This document shows, one piece after another, positions 35,215-43,408 of a DNA stretch of 64,000 nt (position 1 is the stretch's first letter; every line of letters starts with the position of its first letter). The notes below the pieces were generated by a model that saw nothing but the letters and a program-made list of their open reading frames with translations, searched no databases and had not been told where the DNA came from. Source of the stretch: Pseudomonas maioricensis (lineage in GTDB: Bacteria > Pseudomonadota > Gammaproteobacteria > Pseudomonadales > Pseudomonadaceae); contig NZ_LOHG01000005.1 in assembly GCF_022790535.1 (NCBI RefSeq), positions 62,001 to 126,000 on the forward strand, written 5' to 3'. The translations under genes were made by a program, and so were the position numbers.

Positions 35215-35646
35215 TCAATACAAAACCTCACCGGCTTCGCGCATGAAGATCTCGATGGTCTTGGGGCCTACGCCGTCAAATTCACCTAGACGCTTTTCGA
35301 AATCTGCCCGACTGTCACTGCGAGCAGCGACTTGCGCAATCTTCCCGGCATATTCCTCGGTGAGTTTTTTCGCCAACGCGGCAAGGCGCGTGGCGGTGGA
35401 TTCGTCGTAGCGCACATAATGAGCTTCGCCGAGCATTGCCACCAATTGACGGTGGGACTTGCTCGCAAGCTTGCGGGGGGTATCACATCCATGTTGATCG
35501 ACAATCACCCGGTACGCCTGCGCAGCAATGTCAGCCTGAATACGCTTACCCATCAGAAAACTGGCGATAAACCATTTGAACAAGGCAACGTCGTCGCCCT
35601 GCTTCAGATCGACCGCCAGATCACGAGCGGTAACCACGTTGCCCAT
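35215..35646 (-). CDS. HhH-GPD-like protein lacking the C-terminal catalytic part
   Basis: The 143-residue helical protein ends with a helix-hairpin-helix motif, LGEFDGVGPKTIEIFMREAG. This resembles the GVGRKTA element of endonuclease III-type DNA glycosylases, including the Lys in the hairpin. The N-terminal helices (FKWFIASFLMGKRI) fit the same fold. The protein stops right after the hairpin, where EndoIII would have its catalytic Asp and Fe-S cluster. It may therefore bind DNA without glycosylase activity. The start at 35646 has GAGG upstream. It lies 10 bases downstream of a 57-residue acidic protein gene. Confidence 0.72.
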   Translation of the reverse strand: MGNVVTARDLAVDLKQGDDVALFKWFIASFLMGKRIQADIAAQAYRVIVDQHGCDTPRKLASKSHRQLVAMLGEAHYVRYDESTATRLAALAKKLTEEYAGKIAQVAARSDSRADFEKRLGEFDGVGPKTIEIFMREAGEVLY

Positions 35647-35656
35647 AGTGCCCGCC

Positions 35657-35830
35657 TCAGCTCGGCTTGTCTGAGGCGTCATCGCCCGCTACATCAGGGT
35701 CATTGGGCTCGACTTCATTGATATCCGCATCGCGAACATCGTTATCGTCGGCGCTGGATTTCCCGTCGGACTCACCGGGTTTGAGATCAGGGGCTTGCGC
35801 TGGATGGCTGTCTACAGGTCGTGTGCTCAT
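35657..35830 (-). CDS. 57-residue acidic protein
   Basis: A short frame encodes a very acidic, probably disordered protein, beginning MSTRPVDSHPAQAPDLKPGE and ending DDASDKPS. GAGGA lies 8 bases before the ATG at 35830, and the stop is 10 bases before the HhH gene, so the two look co-transcribed. About a third of residues are Asp or Glu. The function is unknown; it could be a partner or charge-mimic for the DNA-binding neighbour. Confidence 0.6.
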   Translation of the reverse strand: MSTRPVDSHPAQAPDLKPGESDGKSSADDNDVRDADINEVEPNDPDVAGDDASDKPS

Positions 35831-35897
35831 GACTTCCTCACAGGATCATTTGATGATTGACCCTGTTTCGGCAGCAGCTTTGTCCCGAGAGTTCGGT

Positions 35898-36311
35898 CTA
35901 TTGGATCATTGGTTTCTGATCGCGTTGAACGGCGATGCACTTGATCTCAAGCAGAAGCCCCGGAACCGCCAGTTCCGATACGCCGATGGCCGTCCAGGCA
36001 CAAAGCCCACGGGGAAACAGACGCTCTTTGACGTCACGGAAAACAGCCATGTGCTCGCTCATCGCCACGTGATAGGTGGTCATCTCCACCACATCCTCGA
36101 AGCTGCAACCGCCCTCGGCGAGCACCGTGCGCAGGTTTTCCCAGCAGGCAATGAATTGCTGTTCAGGGTCATGAATGACTTCAAGTTCGGGCGTACGCCC
36201 AATCTGGCCCGCACAATACAGCGTGCCTTGAACCTTGACCGCCGGAACATACCCCGCACGCTCAACGATATTGCGCATGGAGGGCGGAATGATGATTTCG
36301 CGGTCTGGCAT
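35898..36311 (-). CDS. RidA/YjgF-family protein
   Basis: The 137-residue protein has the RidA family segments: YCAGQIGRTPELEVIHDPEQQF, then LRTVLAEGGCSFEDVVEMTTYHV, and a C-terminal LAVPGLLLEIKCIAVQ. RidA proteins form trimers and hydrolyse reactive enamines and imines. The usual catalytic Arg region near the end (R-x-A-V) is replaced here by PGLLLEIK-type sequence. It may belong to a RidA subgroup with another substrate, such as aminoacrylate variants. It lies downstream of a REPIN and the second GntP-type permease on the same strand. Confidence 0.82.
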   Translation of the reverse strand: MPDREIIIPPSMRNIVERAGYVPAVKVQGTLYCAGQIGRTPELEVIHDPEQQFIACWENLRTVLAEGGCSFEDVVEMTTYHVAMSEHMAVFRDVKERLFPRGLCAWTAIGVSELAVPGLLLEIKCIAVQRDQKPMIQ

Positions 36312-36379
36312 GGATTTACCTGTGAGTGTGATCGCTGGATAGCAGTGGACTATAAGGTTCGTGCAATCACACAGAACCC

Positions 36380-36460
36380 TGTGGGAGCAGAGCTTGCTCG
36401 CGATGAACGATTACACGATATGCCTGATACACCAATGTGCCTGCAAGCACCGCTCCCACA
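36380..36460. repeat. Degenerate REP pair (TGTGGGAGC head)
   Basis: TGTGGGAGCAGAGCTTGCTC at the left and GCAAGCACCGCTCCCACA at the right are inverted, but the two arms match imperfectly (insertions inside). It lies between the second permease gene and ridA, so it may separate their mRNAs. Confidence 0.75.
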
Positions 36461-36475
36461 GAGACCGCAGCAGCC

Positions 36476-37846
36476 CTACGTCAACCACCACCACAACAGC
36501 AGCGTCCCCACCAAACCCACTACCGAAACAATGGTCTGGAGTACCGACCAGACCCAAATAGTCTGCTTCAACTGAAGACCAAAATACTCGCGGACCATCC
36601 AGAAACCTGCGTCGTTGACGTGACAGAAGAACACTGAACCTGCGCCAATCGCCAGTGCCACCAATGAACTCTGCGTCGCAGCCAGGCCCGCCATCATCGG
36701 CGCAAGAATGCCAGCGGTCGTAGTGGTTGCGACGGTCGCCGAGCCCGTGGCCTGACGCAACGCTACGGCGATCAGCCAGGCCAGCAGCAGATACGGGATA
36801 TGTGCGCCCTCTGCCACTTTACTGATGGTCTGACTCACTCCGGCGTCGAGCAACGTCTGCTTGAGACCGCCTCCCGCACCGATGGTTAACAGCAGCACGG
36901 CAATCGGTGCAAGGCTTTTGCGCAGCGTGCCATTCACGTGATCGCGCGTCAGGCCATTGGCCCAGCCCAGACAAACCACCGCCGCAATCACCGCAATGCT
37001 CAACGCGACCAGGGGTTCGCCGAGAAACTTCAGGGTCAACGCCAGCGAGCTGTGCGGGTCCATCAATATCTTGGCCAGCGTACTGCCCAGCATCAAGATC
37101 ACCGGCAGCAGAATAATCAGCAGCGAAATTCCGAACCCCGGCTGACGGGTTACGTCCGGCTTAGCCGAAAACAGCTCGCCCAACTCAGCCGGTTCCTTGA
37201 TGTCCATGCGTCTGGACAACCAGTTGCCGTAAAGCGGACCGGCGAGAATCACTGCCGGGACTGCAATGCAAAAACCCAGCAGCATGGTCAGCCCAAGGTC
37301 GGCATGCAACGCGCTGACTGCGATCAATGGTCCCGGATGCGGCGGCATGAGCGCGTGCAACGTCGTCATGCCAGCAAGGGCCGGAATCGCGATTTTCAGT
37401 AAAGGCTGATCAGAACGTCGGGCCATGACAAAGATGATCGGCACCATCAGTACCAGGCCGACTTCGAAGAACAAGGGCAGGCCAATGACCATCGCCACCA
37501 GCGCCATCACCCAGGGCAATGAACGCCCTTTGCCAAACCCTAATAGCGTCGTGGCAATCCGGTCAGCTGCGCCCGACTCCGCCATCAACGCGCCGAGCAT
37601 GGCACCCAGGGCGATGATCAGGCCAGCCTCGCCCAGAATGCCACCCGCCCCTTTGCTGAAGGCCTTGGCGACTTCTTCAGCAGGCAGGCCCGCCCCGATA
37701 CCGGCAATGAATGTGCCGATCAGAATCGAGAGAAAAGGAGGAAGTTTAGTGGCACTGATCAGCACGATAATCGTGGCAATCGCGACCAGGCAACAAATAA
37801 TCAGGCGGGTATCGTGCACAAGCCAGGCAGCAGAAGATACATCCAA
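36476..37846 (-). CDS. GntP-family carboxylate permease (second copy in the window)
   Basis: This 456-residue permease has the same landmarks as gntP: ALMPPHPGPLIAVSALHADLG, LRQATGSATVATTTTAG and FFCHVNDAGFWMVREYFG. The start is a TTG at 37846, preceded by AAGGAAG; no ATG exists before the third membrane helix. Unlike gntP it has no kinase or LacI regulator neighbour; a LysR gene lies 146 bases upstream on the same strand. Its substrate may be gluconate, another sugar acid or D-serine, all known for this family. Confidence 0.9.
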   Translation of the reverse strand: MDVSSAAWLVHDTRLIICCLVAIATIIVLISATKLPPFLSILIGTFIAGIGAGLPAEEVAKAFSKGAGGILGEAGLIIALGAMLGALMAESGAADRIATTLLGFGKGRSLPWVMALVAMVIGLPLFFEVGLVLMVPIIFVMARRSDQPLLKIAIPALAGMTTLHALMPPHPGPLIAVSALHADLGLTMLLGFCIAVPAVILAGPLYGNWLSRRMDIKEPAELGELFSAKPDVTRQPGFGISLLIILLPVILMLGSTLAKILMDPHSSLALTLKFLGEPLVALSIAVIAAVVCLGWANGLTRDHVNGTLRKSLAPIAVLLLTIGAGGGLKQTLLDAGVSQTISKVAEGAHIPYLLLAWLIAVALRQATGSATVATTTTAGILAPMMAGLAATQSSLVALAIGAGSVFFCHVNDAGFWMVREYFGLQLKQTIWVWSVLQTIVSVVGLVGTLLLWWWLT

Positions 37847-37992
37847 GGCGCTCTTCCTTATCGTCGGTTCCGCAGTCGTATCACCACGGAAACATTTAGT
37901 TGTAATTACCCGACACGATACCGTAACGCTTTGCTTGCAAATGTGAAGTTTGTGACAGTTTCAACGCCTGACGATTGAACACCCCCCTTGAG

Positions 37993-38901
37993 CTAGACAC
38001 CCACCAAGCCCGGAACCTGGGATTGTGCGTACTCGATCAGCACCTCACGCAGGGCCTGCGCAGCGGCAGACAACTTGTGGTCAGCGAGCATCATCAGGCC
38101 AATCGGGCGCTCTATCGTCGGTTCTGCCAAAGCGATGCAACGGGCGCCCAGTTCGTGCATTTGCTGGATACAGAGCGAGGGCACCGCACTGACGCCCAGA
38201 CCACTGGCGACCATGCGACCAATCGTTGAAAGCTGGTGACTTTCAAACGCCACGGAAAGTTTGCCGTGTCGGGCCTGTAGATGATGTTCCAGCAGCAAGC
38301 GCACTGCCGATGGGCGCTGCAAGGCGATGAAGTCCTCCTGCAGCAACTCTTGCCATGTCACTTGCTGACGCTGTGCCATGGGCGAGTCCAACGGCACCAC
38401 GGCGACAAAGCGATCGGTATAAAAAGGCGTGAACACCAGGGAGTTGCTGGACTCCGGTTCAAAGCCGATACCCAGTTCGACCCGGCGATGACGCACCATC
38501 TCCAGCACTTCTTCGTTGATCAAGTCATGAACGGCCACGTTGACGCGTGGGTAGCGGCTGCGAAAAACCTTCAGCGCACCGGGCAGCAAATTACCGGCAA
38601 ACGACGGCATGGCGGCCACCGACACTTTGCCCAGTTGCAGCGTAAAACGCTGACGCAGCAGTTCTTCGGCGTTGTCCCAGTCAGCGAGCAGTTGCCGGGC
38701 CAGCGGCAGCAGGGTTTCGCCCTCCGGCGTCAGGCTGACCGTGCGCGTAGTACGGCTGAGCAACTGCCCGCCCAGGTCATCCTCCAGACTCTTGATGGTC
38801 AGACTCAACGCGGGTTGCGACACATGCAGCCGCTCCCCTGCCTGAGCGAAGCTCAAATGCTGCGCCACGGCCAGAAACGCCCTTAGCTGTTTGACGTTCA
38901 T
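37993..38901 (-). CDS. LysR-family regulator, divergent from CoA-transferase genes (DhcR-like)
   Basis: A 302-residue LysR protein with an HTH (KQLRAFLAVAQHLSFAQAGERLHVSQPALS) and effector domain. It is divergent from a CoA-transferase pair. In P. aeruginosa a LysR gene in this position controls the dhcAB dehydrocarnitine CoA transferase genes, so a similar role is likely here. The gap carries TTTTCT-N12-AGAAAA at 38911-38934, a plausible operator. It could instead regulate short-chain acid use in general. Confidence 0.88.
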   Translation of the reverse strand: MNVKQLRAFLAVAQHLSFAQAGERLHVSQPALSLTIKSLEDDLGGQLLSRTTRTVSLTPEGETLLPLARQLLADWDNAEELLRQRFTLQLGKVSVAAMPSFAGNLLPGALKVFRSRYPRVNVAVHDLINEEVLEMVRHRRVELGIGFEPESSNSLVFTPFYTDRFVAVVPLDSPMAQRQQVTWQELLQEDFIALQRPSAVRLLLEHHLQARHGKLSVAFESHQLSTIGRMVASGLGVSAVPSLCIQQMHELGARCIALAEPTIERPIGLMMLADHKLSAAAQALREVLIEYAQSQVPGLVGV

Positions 38902-38910
38902 ATATTTGCT

Positions 38911-38934
38911 TTTCTTATTAATTGATCAGAAAAA
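38911..38934. promoter_or_regulatory. Inverted repeat between the LysR gene and the CoA-transferase operon
   Basis: TTTTCT (38911-38916) and AGAAAA (38929-38934) form a dyad with a 12-base AT-rich spacer, close to the LysR gene start. LysR-type regulators bind such T-N11-A dyads. Confidence 0.4.
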
Positions 38935-39027
38935 CAAAATTAACAAATCACTGCCTCCGAGAGAAGATGAGCCAACGCTCCCCCGACGGCCAGACCGTCG
39001 ATCACAACTATAAAAGGCGGATCAATC

Positions 39028-39729
39028 ATGGCTGGACTCGACAAGCGAGTAGCGACTTATCAGGAAGCCCTCGCCGGGCTGACCGACAACATGACGGTGC
39101 TGTGTGGCGGCTTCGGCCTGTGTGGCATCCCGGAAAATCTCATCGCTGAAATCAAACGTATGGGCGTCAGAGGCCTGACGGTGGTTTCCAATAACTGCGG
39201 CGTTGACGGCTTTGGCCTGGGCATCCTGCTCGAAGACCGGCAGATTCGTAAAATGGTCTCCTCCTACGTCGGCGAGAACGCCCTCTTCGAACGTCAGTTG
39301 CTCAGTGGCGAACTGGAGGTCGAACTCACCCCCCAAGGTACCCTCGCGGAAAAAATGCGCGCAGGCGGTGCCGGTATTCCAGCCTTTTACACCGCTACTG
39401 GCTACGGCACTCCCGTGGCAGAAGGCAAGGAAACCCGCCAGTTCAATGGGCGCAACGTGATCCTCGAAGAGGCCATCACTGGCGATTTCGCCATCGTCAA
39501 AGGCTGGAAAGCCGACCATTTCGGTAATGTGATCTATCGTCATACCGCACAGAACTTCAACCCGGTCGTAGCCACAGCGGGCAAGATCACCGTGGTCGAA
39601 GTCGAAGAGATTGTTGAGCCTGGTGTGCTGCTGCCTTCGCAGATTCATACGCCAGGTATTTATGTTGACCGGGTCATTCTCGGCACTTTCGAGAAGCGCA
39701 TCGAACAGCGCACCGTCAGAAAAGCCTGA
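39028..39729 (+). CDS. 3-oxoacid CoA-transferase subunit A (ScoA/AtoD/DhcA type)
   Basis: A 233-residue alpha subunit of a family I CoA transferase. It has the nucleotide loop [15 protein letters not shown] near the N-terminus and [25 protein letters not shown]. With subunit B it moves CoA from succinyl-CoA or acetyl-CoA to a 3-oxoacid such as acetoacetate or 3-dehydrocarnitine. Subunit B follows after 67 bases. The divergent LysR gene and the downstream AtoE-type transporter point to short-chain oxoacid catabolism. The exact substrate cannot be read from the sequence. Confidence 0.9.
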   Translation: MAGLDKRVATYQEALAGLTDNMTVLCGGFGLCGIPENLIAEIKRMGVRGLTVVSNNCGVDGFGLGILLEDRQIRKMVSSYVGENALFERQLLSGELEVELTPQGTLAEKMRAGGAGIPAFYTATGYGTPVAEGKETRQFNGRNVILEEAITGDFAIVKGWKADHFGNVIYRHTAQNFNPVVATAGKITVVEVEEIVEPGVLLPSQIHTPGIYVDRVILGTFEKRIEQRTVRKA

Positions 39730-39774
39730 CGCAAGCCGGCTCCGGATGCTGTCTCGCACAGGCAGCGGCACAAA

Positions 39775-39782
39775 AACAACAA
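39775..39782 (+). promoter_or_regulatory. Crc/Hfq-type CA motif before subunit B
   Basis: AACAACAA (AAnAAnAA) lies 15 bases before the ATG at 39797, inside the A-rich stretch AAAAACAACAAAGAG, and overlaps the likely ribosome region. This suggests translational repression by Hfq/Crc. Confidence 0.5.
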
Positions 39783-39796
39783 AGAGACTTCAGACC

Positions 39797-40453
39797 ATGG
39801 CACTTTCCCGCGAACAAATGGCTCAGCGCGTCGCACGCGAACTCAAAGATGGCTACTACGTGAACCTCGGGATCGGCATTCCGACCCTTGTGGCCAACTA
39901 CGTCCCCACCGACATCGATGTCATGCTCCAGTCGGAAAACGGCCTGTTGGGCATGGGCGAATTCCCCACTGAGGAAACCATTGATGCCGACATGATCAAC
40001 GCTGGCAAGCAGACCGTTACTGCACGCATCGGCGCATCGATTTTTGATTCCTCGCAGTCCTTCGCAATGATTCGCGGTGGCCATGTGGACCTCACCGTTC
40101 TCGGCGCTTTCGAAGTCGATGTGGAAGGCAACATTGCGTCGTGGATGATCCCCGGCAAACTGGTCAAAGGCATGGGCGGTGCCATGGACCTTGTGGCCGG
40201 GGCCGACAACATCATCGTGACCATGACTCACGCCTCCAAGGACGGCGAATCCAAACTGCTCCCCCGCTGCAGCCTGCCACTGACCGGCGCTGGTTGCATT
40301 CGCAAGGTGCTGACTGATCTGGCCTATCTGGAAATCGAGAATGGCGCATTCATCCTGCGCGAGCGCGCACCGGGTGTGACTGTCGAAGAGATCATCGCCA
40401 AGACCGCTGGTAAATTGATCGTGCCGGATGATGTGGTCGAGATGAGTTTCTGA
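39797..40453 (+). CDS. 3-oxoacid CoA-transferase subunit B (ScoB/AtoA/DhcB type)
   Basis: The 218-residue beta subunit carries the catalytic Glu in QSENGLLGMGEFP, the E-N-G-x-x-G motif of family I CoA transferases. YYVNLGIGIPTLVANYVP precedes it and LPLTGAGCIRKVLTDLAYLE follows. The ATG at 39797 is chosen because it gives the family start MALSREQMAQRVA. It is the second gene of the operon with subunit A. Downstream a long perfect inverted repeat separates it from the transporter gene. Confidence 0.92.
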   Translation: MALSREQMAQRVARELKDGYYVNLGIGIPTLVANYVPTDIDVMLQSENGLLGMGEFPTEETIDADMINAGKQTVTARIGASIFDSSQSFAMIRGGHVDLTVLGAFEVDVEGNIASWMIPGKLVKGMGGAMDLVAGADNIIVTMTHASKDGESKLLPRCSLPLTGAGCIRKVLTDLAYLEIENGAFILRERAPGVTVEEIIAKTAGKLIVPDDVVEMSF

Positions 40454-40473
40454 TCTGTAGCCAAGCGTTTTAA

Positions 40474-40569
40474 CCGCATACCCACTGTAGGAACTGCCGA
40501 AGGCTGCGATCGCGGAATGACTGACACCCGCGATCGCAGCCTTCGGCAGTTCCTACAGTGGGTATGCGG
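40474..40569. repeat. Perfect 42-bp inverted repeat (extended REPIN, GGCTGCGATCGCGG class)
   Basis: The left arm 40474-40515 and right arm 40528-40569 are exact reverse complements over 42 bases, with a 12-base loop. The core TGTAGGAACTGCCGAAGGCT is the REP head and body; CCGCATACCCAC on the outside is extra. It lies between the CoA-transferase genes and atoE. In RNA it forms a very stable hairpin, so it may attenuate transcription or protect the upstream mRNA. Confidence 0.9.
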
Positions 40570-40585
40570 CAACGATTCAACTATC

Positions 40586-40593
40586 AATAATAA
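40586..40593 (+). promoter_or_regulatory. Crc/Hfq-type CA motif before atoE
   Basis: AATAATAA (AAnAAnAA) lies 18 bases before the GTG start of atoE and just before its GAGG ribosome site, a good position for Hfq/Crc repression. Confidence 0.5.
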
Positions 40594-40611
40594 ATACAAG
40601 AGGACATCCCT

Positions 40612-42030
40612 GTGGCCGCTGATATCGAAGATAGCCGCTCTGCCCGTTTTGCCTTGCGCTGCGCCAAATGGGCGGAGCGCTGGTTTCCCGATTCCTGGGT
40701 GTTCGCTGCGCTCGCGGTGGTCATCGTCACGGTTGCCACTCTGGCCATGGGCGCCAAACCTGCCGACGCAGCGAAGGCGTTCGGTGATGGGTTCTGGAGT
40801 TTGATTCCGTTCACCATGCAAATGGCGTTCGTGGTCATTGGCGGCTATGTGGTAGCCAGCTCGCCTCCCGCAGTAAAACTCATCGACCGGCTGGCACGCA
40901 TCCCTAAAAACGGTCGCTCGGCCGTGGCTTGGGTCGCGCTGATTTCCATGGTCGCGTCACTGCTCAACTGGGGGCTGTCGCTGGTATTCGGCGGCCTGCT
41001 GGTGCGCGCCCTCGCCCGCCGCACCGACCTGCGCATGGACTATCGCGCCGCAGGTGCAGCGGCTTATCTCGGGCTAGGTGCGGTATGGGCGCTGGGGCTC
41101 TCATCCTCAGCCGCGCAATTGCAAGCCAACCCCGGAAGCCTGCCACCCTCGATCCTGGCAATTACCGGCGTGATCCCCTTCACCGAAACTATCTTCCTTT
41201 GGCAGTCCGGCGTTCTGTTGGCGGCACTGGTCGTCGTTTCCCTGGTGGTTGCCTACGCCACGGCACCGGGCCCGAACAGCGCCAAAGATGCAAAGGCCTG
41301 CGGCGTCGATCCGTCGTTCAGCATGCCAGAGCTGCCTGCTCGCACCCGTCCGGGCGAATGGCTGGAATACAGCCCGTTGCTGATCATTCTGATGGTGGTA
41401 CTTGCATCAGGATGGATCTTCAACGAGTTCTCCACCAAACCGGCGATTACCGCGATTTCAGGCCTGAATACTTACAACTTCCTGTTCATCATGGTCGGCG
41501 CATTGCTGCACTGGCGTCCGCGCAGCTTCCTTGATGCAGTGACGCGAGCAGTACCGACCACCACCGGCGTGCTGATCCAGTTCCCGCTATACGGCTCGAT
41601 CGCAGCGTTGATGACCACCGTCAAAGGCACCGACGCGCAGACCCTGGCGCACCATATTTCCACCTTCTTCACCAGCATTGCCTCCCATGACACCTACGCG
41701 CTGTTGATGGGCGTGTACTCGGCAGTTCTGGGTTTCTTCATTCCTTCGGGCGGTGGTAAATGGATCATCGAAGCACCCTATGTGATGCAGGTCGCCAACG
41801 ACCTTGAATACCATCTGGGCTGGGCGGTACAGATCTACAACGCTGCTGAAGCGCTGCCGAACCTGATCAACCCGTTTTACATGCTGCCGCTGCTGGGCGT
41901 GCTGGGCCTGAAGGCGCGCGACCTCATCGGGTTCTCGTTTGTGCAGCTACTGGTGCACACACCGCTGGTGCTGTTCCTGCTGTGGATTCTGGGTACAACC
42001 CTGGCGTACATCCCGCCGATGCATCCGTAG
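40612..42030 (+). CDS. atoE: AtoE-family short-chain fatty acid transporter
   Basis: This 472-residue permease has about 10-12 membrane segments and the AtoE-type C-terminal region FFIPSGGGKWIIEAPYVM, followed by AAEALPNLINPFYMLPLLG. It probably imports acetoacetate or other short-chain oxoacids for the CoA transferase upstream. The GTG start at 40612 has GAGG about 9 bases upstream. In P. aeruginosa the equivalent operon also holds the thiolase gene atoB; here it is absent between the transferase and the transporter. Confidence 0.9.
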   Translation: MAADIEDSRSARFALRCAKWAERWFPDSWVFAALAVVIVTVATLAMGAKPADAAKAFGDGFWSLIPFTMQMAFVVIGGYVVASSPPAVKLIDRLARIPKNGRSAVAWVALISMVASLLNWGLSLVFGGLLVRALARRTDLRMDYRAAGAAAYLGLGAVWALGLSSSAAQLQANPGSLPPSILAITGVIPFTETIFLWQSGVLLAALVVVSLVVAYATAPGPNSAKDAKACGVDPSFSMPELPARTRPGEWLEYSPLLIILMVVLASGWIFNEFSTKPAITAISGLNTYNFLFIMVGALLHWRPRSFLDAVTRAVPTTTGVLIQFPLYGSIAALMTTVKGTDAQTLAHHISTFFTSIASHDTYALLMGVYSAVLGFFIPSGGGKWIIEAPYVMQVANDLEYHLGWAVQIYNAAEALPNLINPFYMLPLLGVLGLKARDLIGFSFVQLLVHTPLVLFLLWILGTTLAYIPPMHP

Positions 42031-42051
42031 CACGGTCCTTTTCGCATGTTC

Positions 42052-42123
42052 TGTAGGAGCTGCCGAAGGCTGCGAAGCATTCATCCCGGTATACCGCGAT
42101 CGCAGCCTTCGGCAGCTCCTACA
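42052..42123. repeat. REPIN, GGCTGCGATCGCGG class (short copy)
   Basis: TGTAGGAGCTGCCGAAGGCT on the left and the reverse complement ending GGCAGCTCCTACA on the right form a 72-base pair of REP arms. The arm sequence belongs to the same class as the element at 40474. The right part overlaps the last codons of the MarR-type gene at 42081-42623. Confidence 0.88.
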
Positions 42124-42623
42124 GGCCGTGTATCTGGCGCGCCATCGCCATAATCCAGGGCAGCAACCTTGGCCAGCAGCTCGCGCAGCTCACACGCCTG
42201 TTGCTGACCAAGAGAGGTTTCGAAACACAGCTGGGCCTGTTCCCAAAGCGCCTGGGACTCCAGTAATTTGTCCAGCCCGGCCTGGGTCAGACACACCCGT
42301 CGGCTGCGTTTGTCTTGCGGGTCGACTTCCACCGAAATCAGCCCCTCGCGCTCCAGCGGCTTGAGATTTTGCGCCAGCGCAGAACGGTCAATAACCAGAA
42401 TGGCCGCCAGCTCAGTCACCGCAGGCGCCTGATTGCGCGCCACCTGAATCAGAATCGAGCGCTGTGTCGAGCGCAAACCACAGGGTGCCAGAACGGCGTC
42501 GTAAAGCTGTGATATGCGTCGCGTGGCCTTGCGCAGACTGGTGGCATGACACAGCACCCGCGGTGCAATACGGAGGCTTTCGGGTATCTGCAGCGCGACT
42601 ATTGGCGGCGGGCTCTGGCTCAT
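42081..42623 (-). CDS. MarR-family regulator with a REP-derived C-terminus
   Basis: The 180-residue protein has a MarR winged helix (LRSTQRSILIQVARNQAPAVTELAAILVIDRSALAQNLKPLEREGLI, read as recognition helix and beta wing) between two dimerisation helices. AGGA lies 8 bases before the ATG. The last residues, about VGAAEGCDRGIPG, are encoded inside the REPIN at 42052-42123, so the native C-terminus was probably shorter and the reading frame now runs through the repeat to a stop at 42081. MarR proteins respond to phenolics or oxidants. The target is unknown. Confidence 0.83.
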   Translation of the reverse strand: MSQSPPPIVALQIPESLRIAPRVLCHATSLRKATRRISQLYDAVLAPCGLRSTQRSILIQVARNQAPAVTELAAILVIDRSALAQNLKPLEREGLISVEVDPQDKRSRRVCLTQAGLDKLLESQALWEQAQLCFETSLGQQQACELRELLAKVAALDYGDGAPDTRPVGAAEGCDRGIPG

Positions 42624-42720
42624 AAAGATTCCTGCACGAATGCGTCAATCAGGTAACTGCAAGCGGACAATGCTGGCATATTCGCGCTCCCGGCAACAGA
42701 CGCTCCCCAGGCACACGGTA

Positions 42721-43287
42721 TCAGGCACGCTCATGAATCCCGTCGAGTCGACCGCGGCCGATCACTGCGCCGTCGATGGCCTTTAGCAACTGGCTGCGAT
42801 TGGGCGGGCTGTCCAGTTGCAGTTGTCGATCCAGCGCCAGCAACTGGAAGCTATAGCGATGCGGGCCATGGCCGGTCAAGGGTTGCGGTCCGATATACGT
42901 CGCACTGCCGAACGTAGTAAGCCCCAACGTGAGCAGGCCGCGTGAAGCACTGCTCAAGGCCCCGACCGGCAAACCTGTAAGGTCCGGCGAGATCCCCACG
43001 GCAATTGCATGCACGAACGCAAAAGGCAACGGCGCATCAGCATCTTCGATGACGAGCACCAACTCCCGGGTGCCGGGTGGCACTCCCTGCCACTCCAGTG
43101 GCGGAGACAGGTTACCGCCCTTGGCCGAACCGACGTGGGACAGCGGGATCTGTGCCATCGAGACAAATGCCGGACTGCGCACGTCAATGACCACCGGCGA
43201 AAACGCCACTGCCTTGTGATTCCAGATCAGCTTGTTCTCGGAAGCGCCACGCCCGCGCAATACTCGCCCCAACAAACGGCTCAGCAT
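42721..43287 (-). CDS. YbhB/YbcL (phosphatidylethanolamine-binding protein) family
   Basis: A 188-residue protein with the PEBP fold. PPLEWQGVPPGTRELVLVIEDADAP is the N-terminal signature, and GPHRYSFQLLALDRQLQL and the GGNLSPPL segment are typical. The start at 43287 has GAGGA 8 bases upstream. Bacterial PEBP proteins have no agreed role but are thought to bind phosphate-containing ligands. It lies between a MarR-type regulator and a hydroxyacid dehydrogenase gene, all on the minus strand. Confidence 0.86.
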   Translation of the reverse strand: MLSRLLGRVLRGRGASENKLIWNHKAVAFSPVVIDVRSPAFVSMAQIPLSHVGSAKGGNLSPPLEWQGVPPGTRELVLVIEDADAPLPFAFVHAIAVGISPDLTGLPVGALSSASRGLLTLGLTTFGSATYIGPQPLTGHGPHRYSFQLLALDRQLQLDSPPNRSQLLKAIDGAVIGRGRLDGIHERA

Positions 43288-43408
43288 CCTGACTATCCTC
43301 GGTAGATCCACTGGACATTGAACAGGACGATAGCCCGCTGAGGGGATTTAAAAAAGTGATTCGCGCCTGGCGGCTAATGATTAAAAAAGCGCCAACGGCG
43401 CTTTCAGG

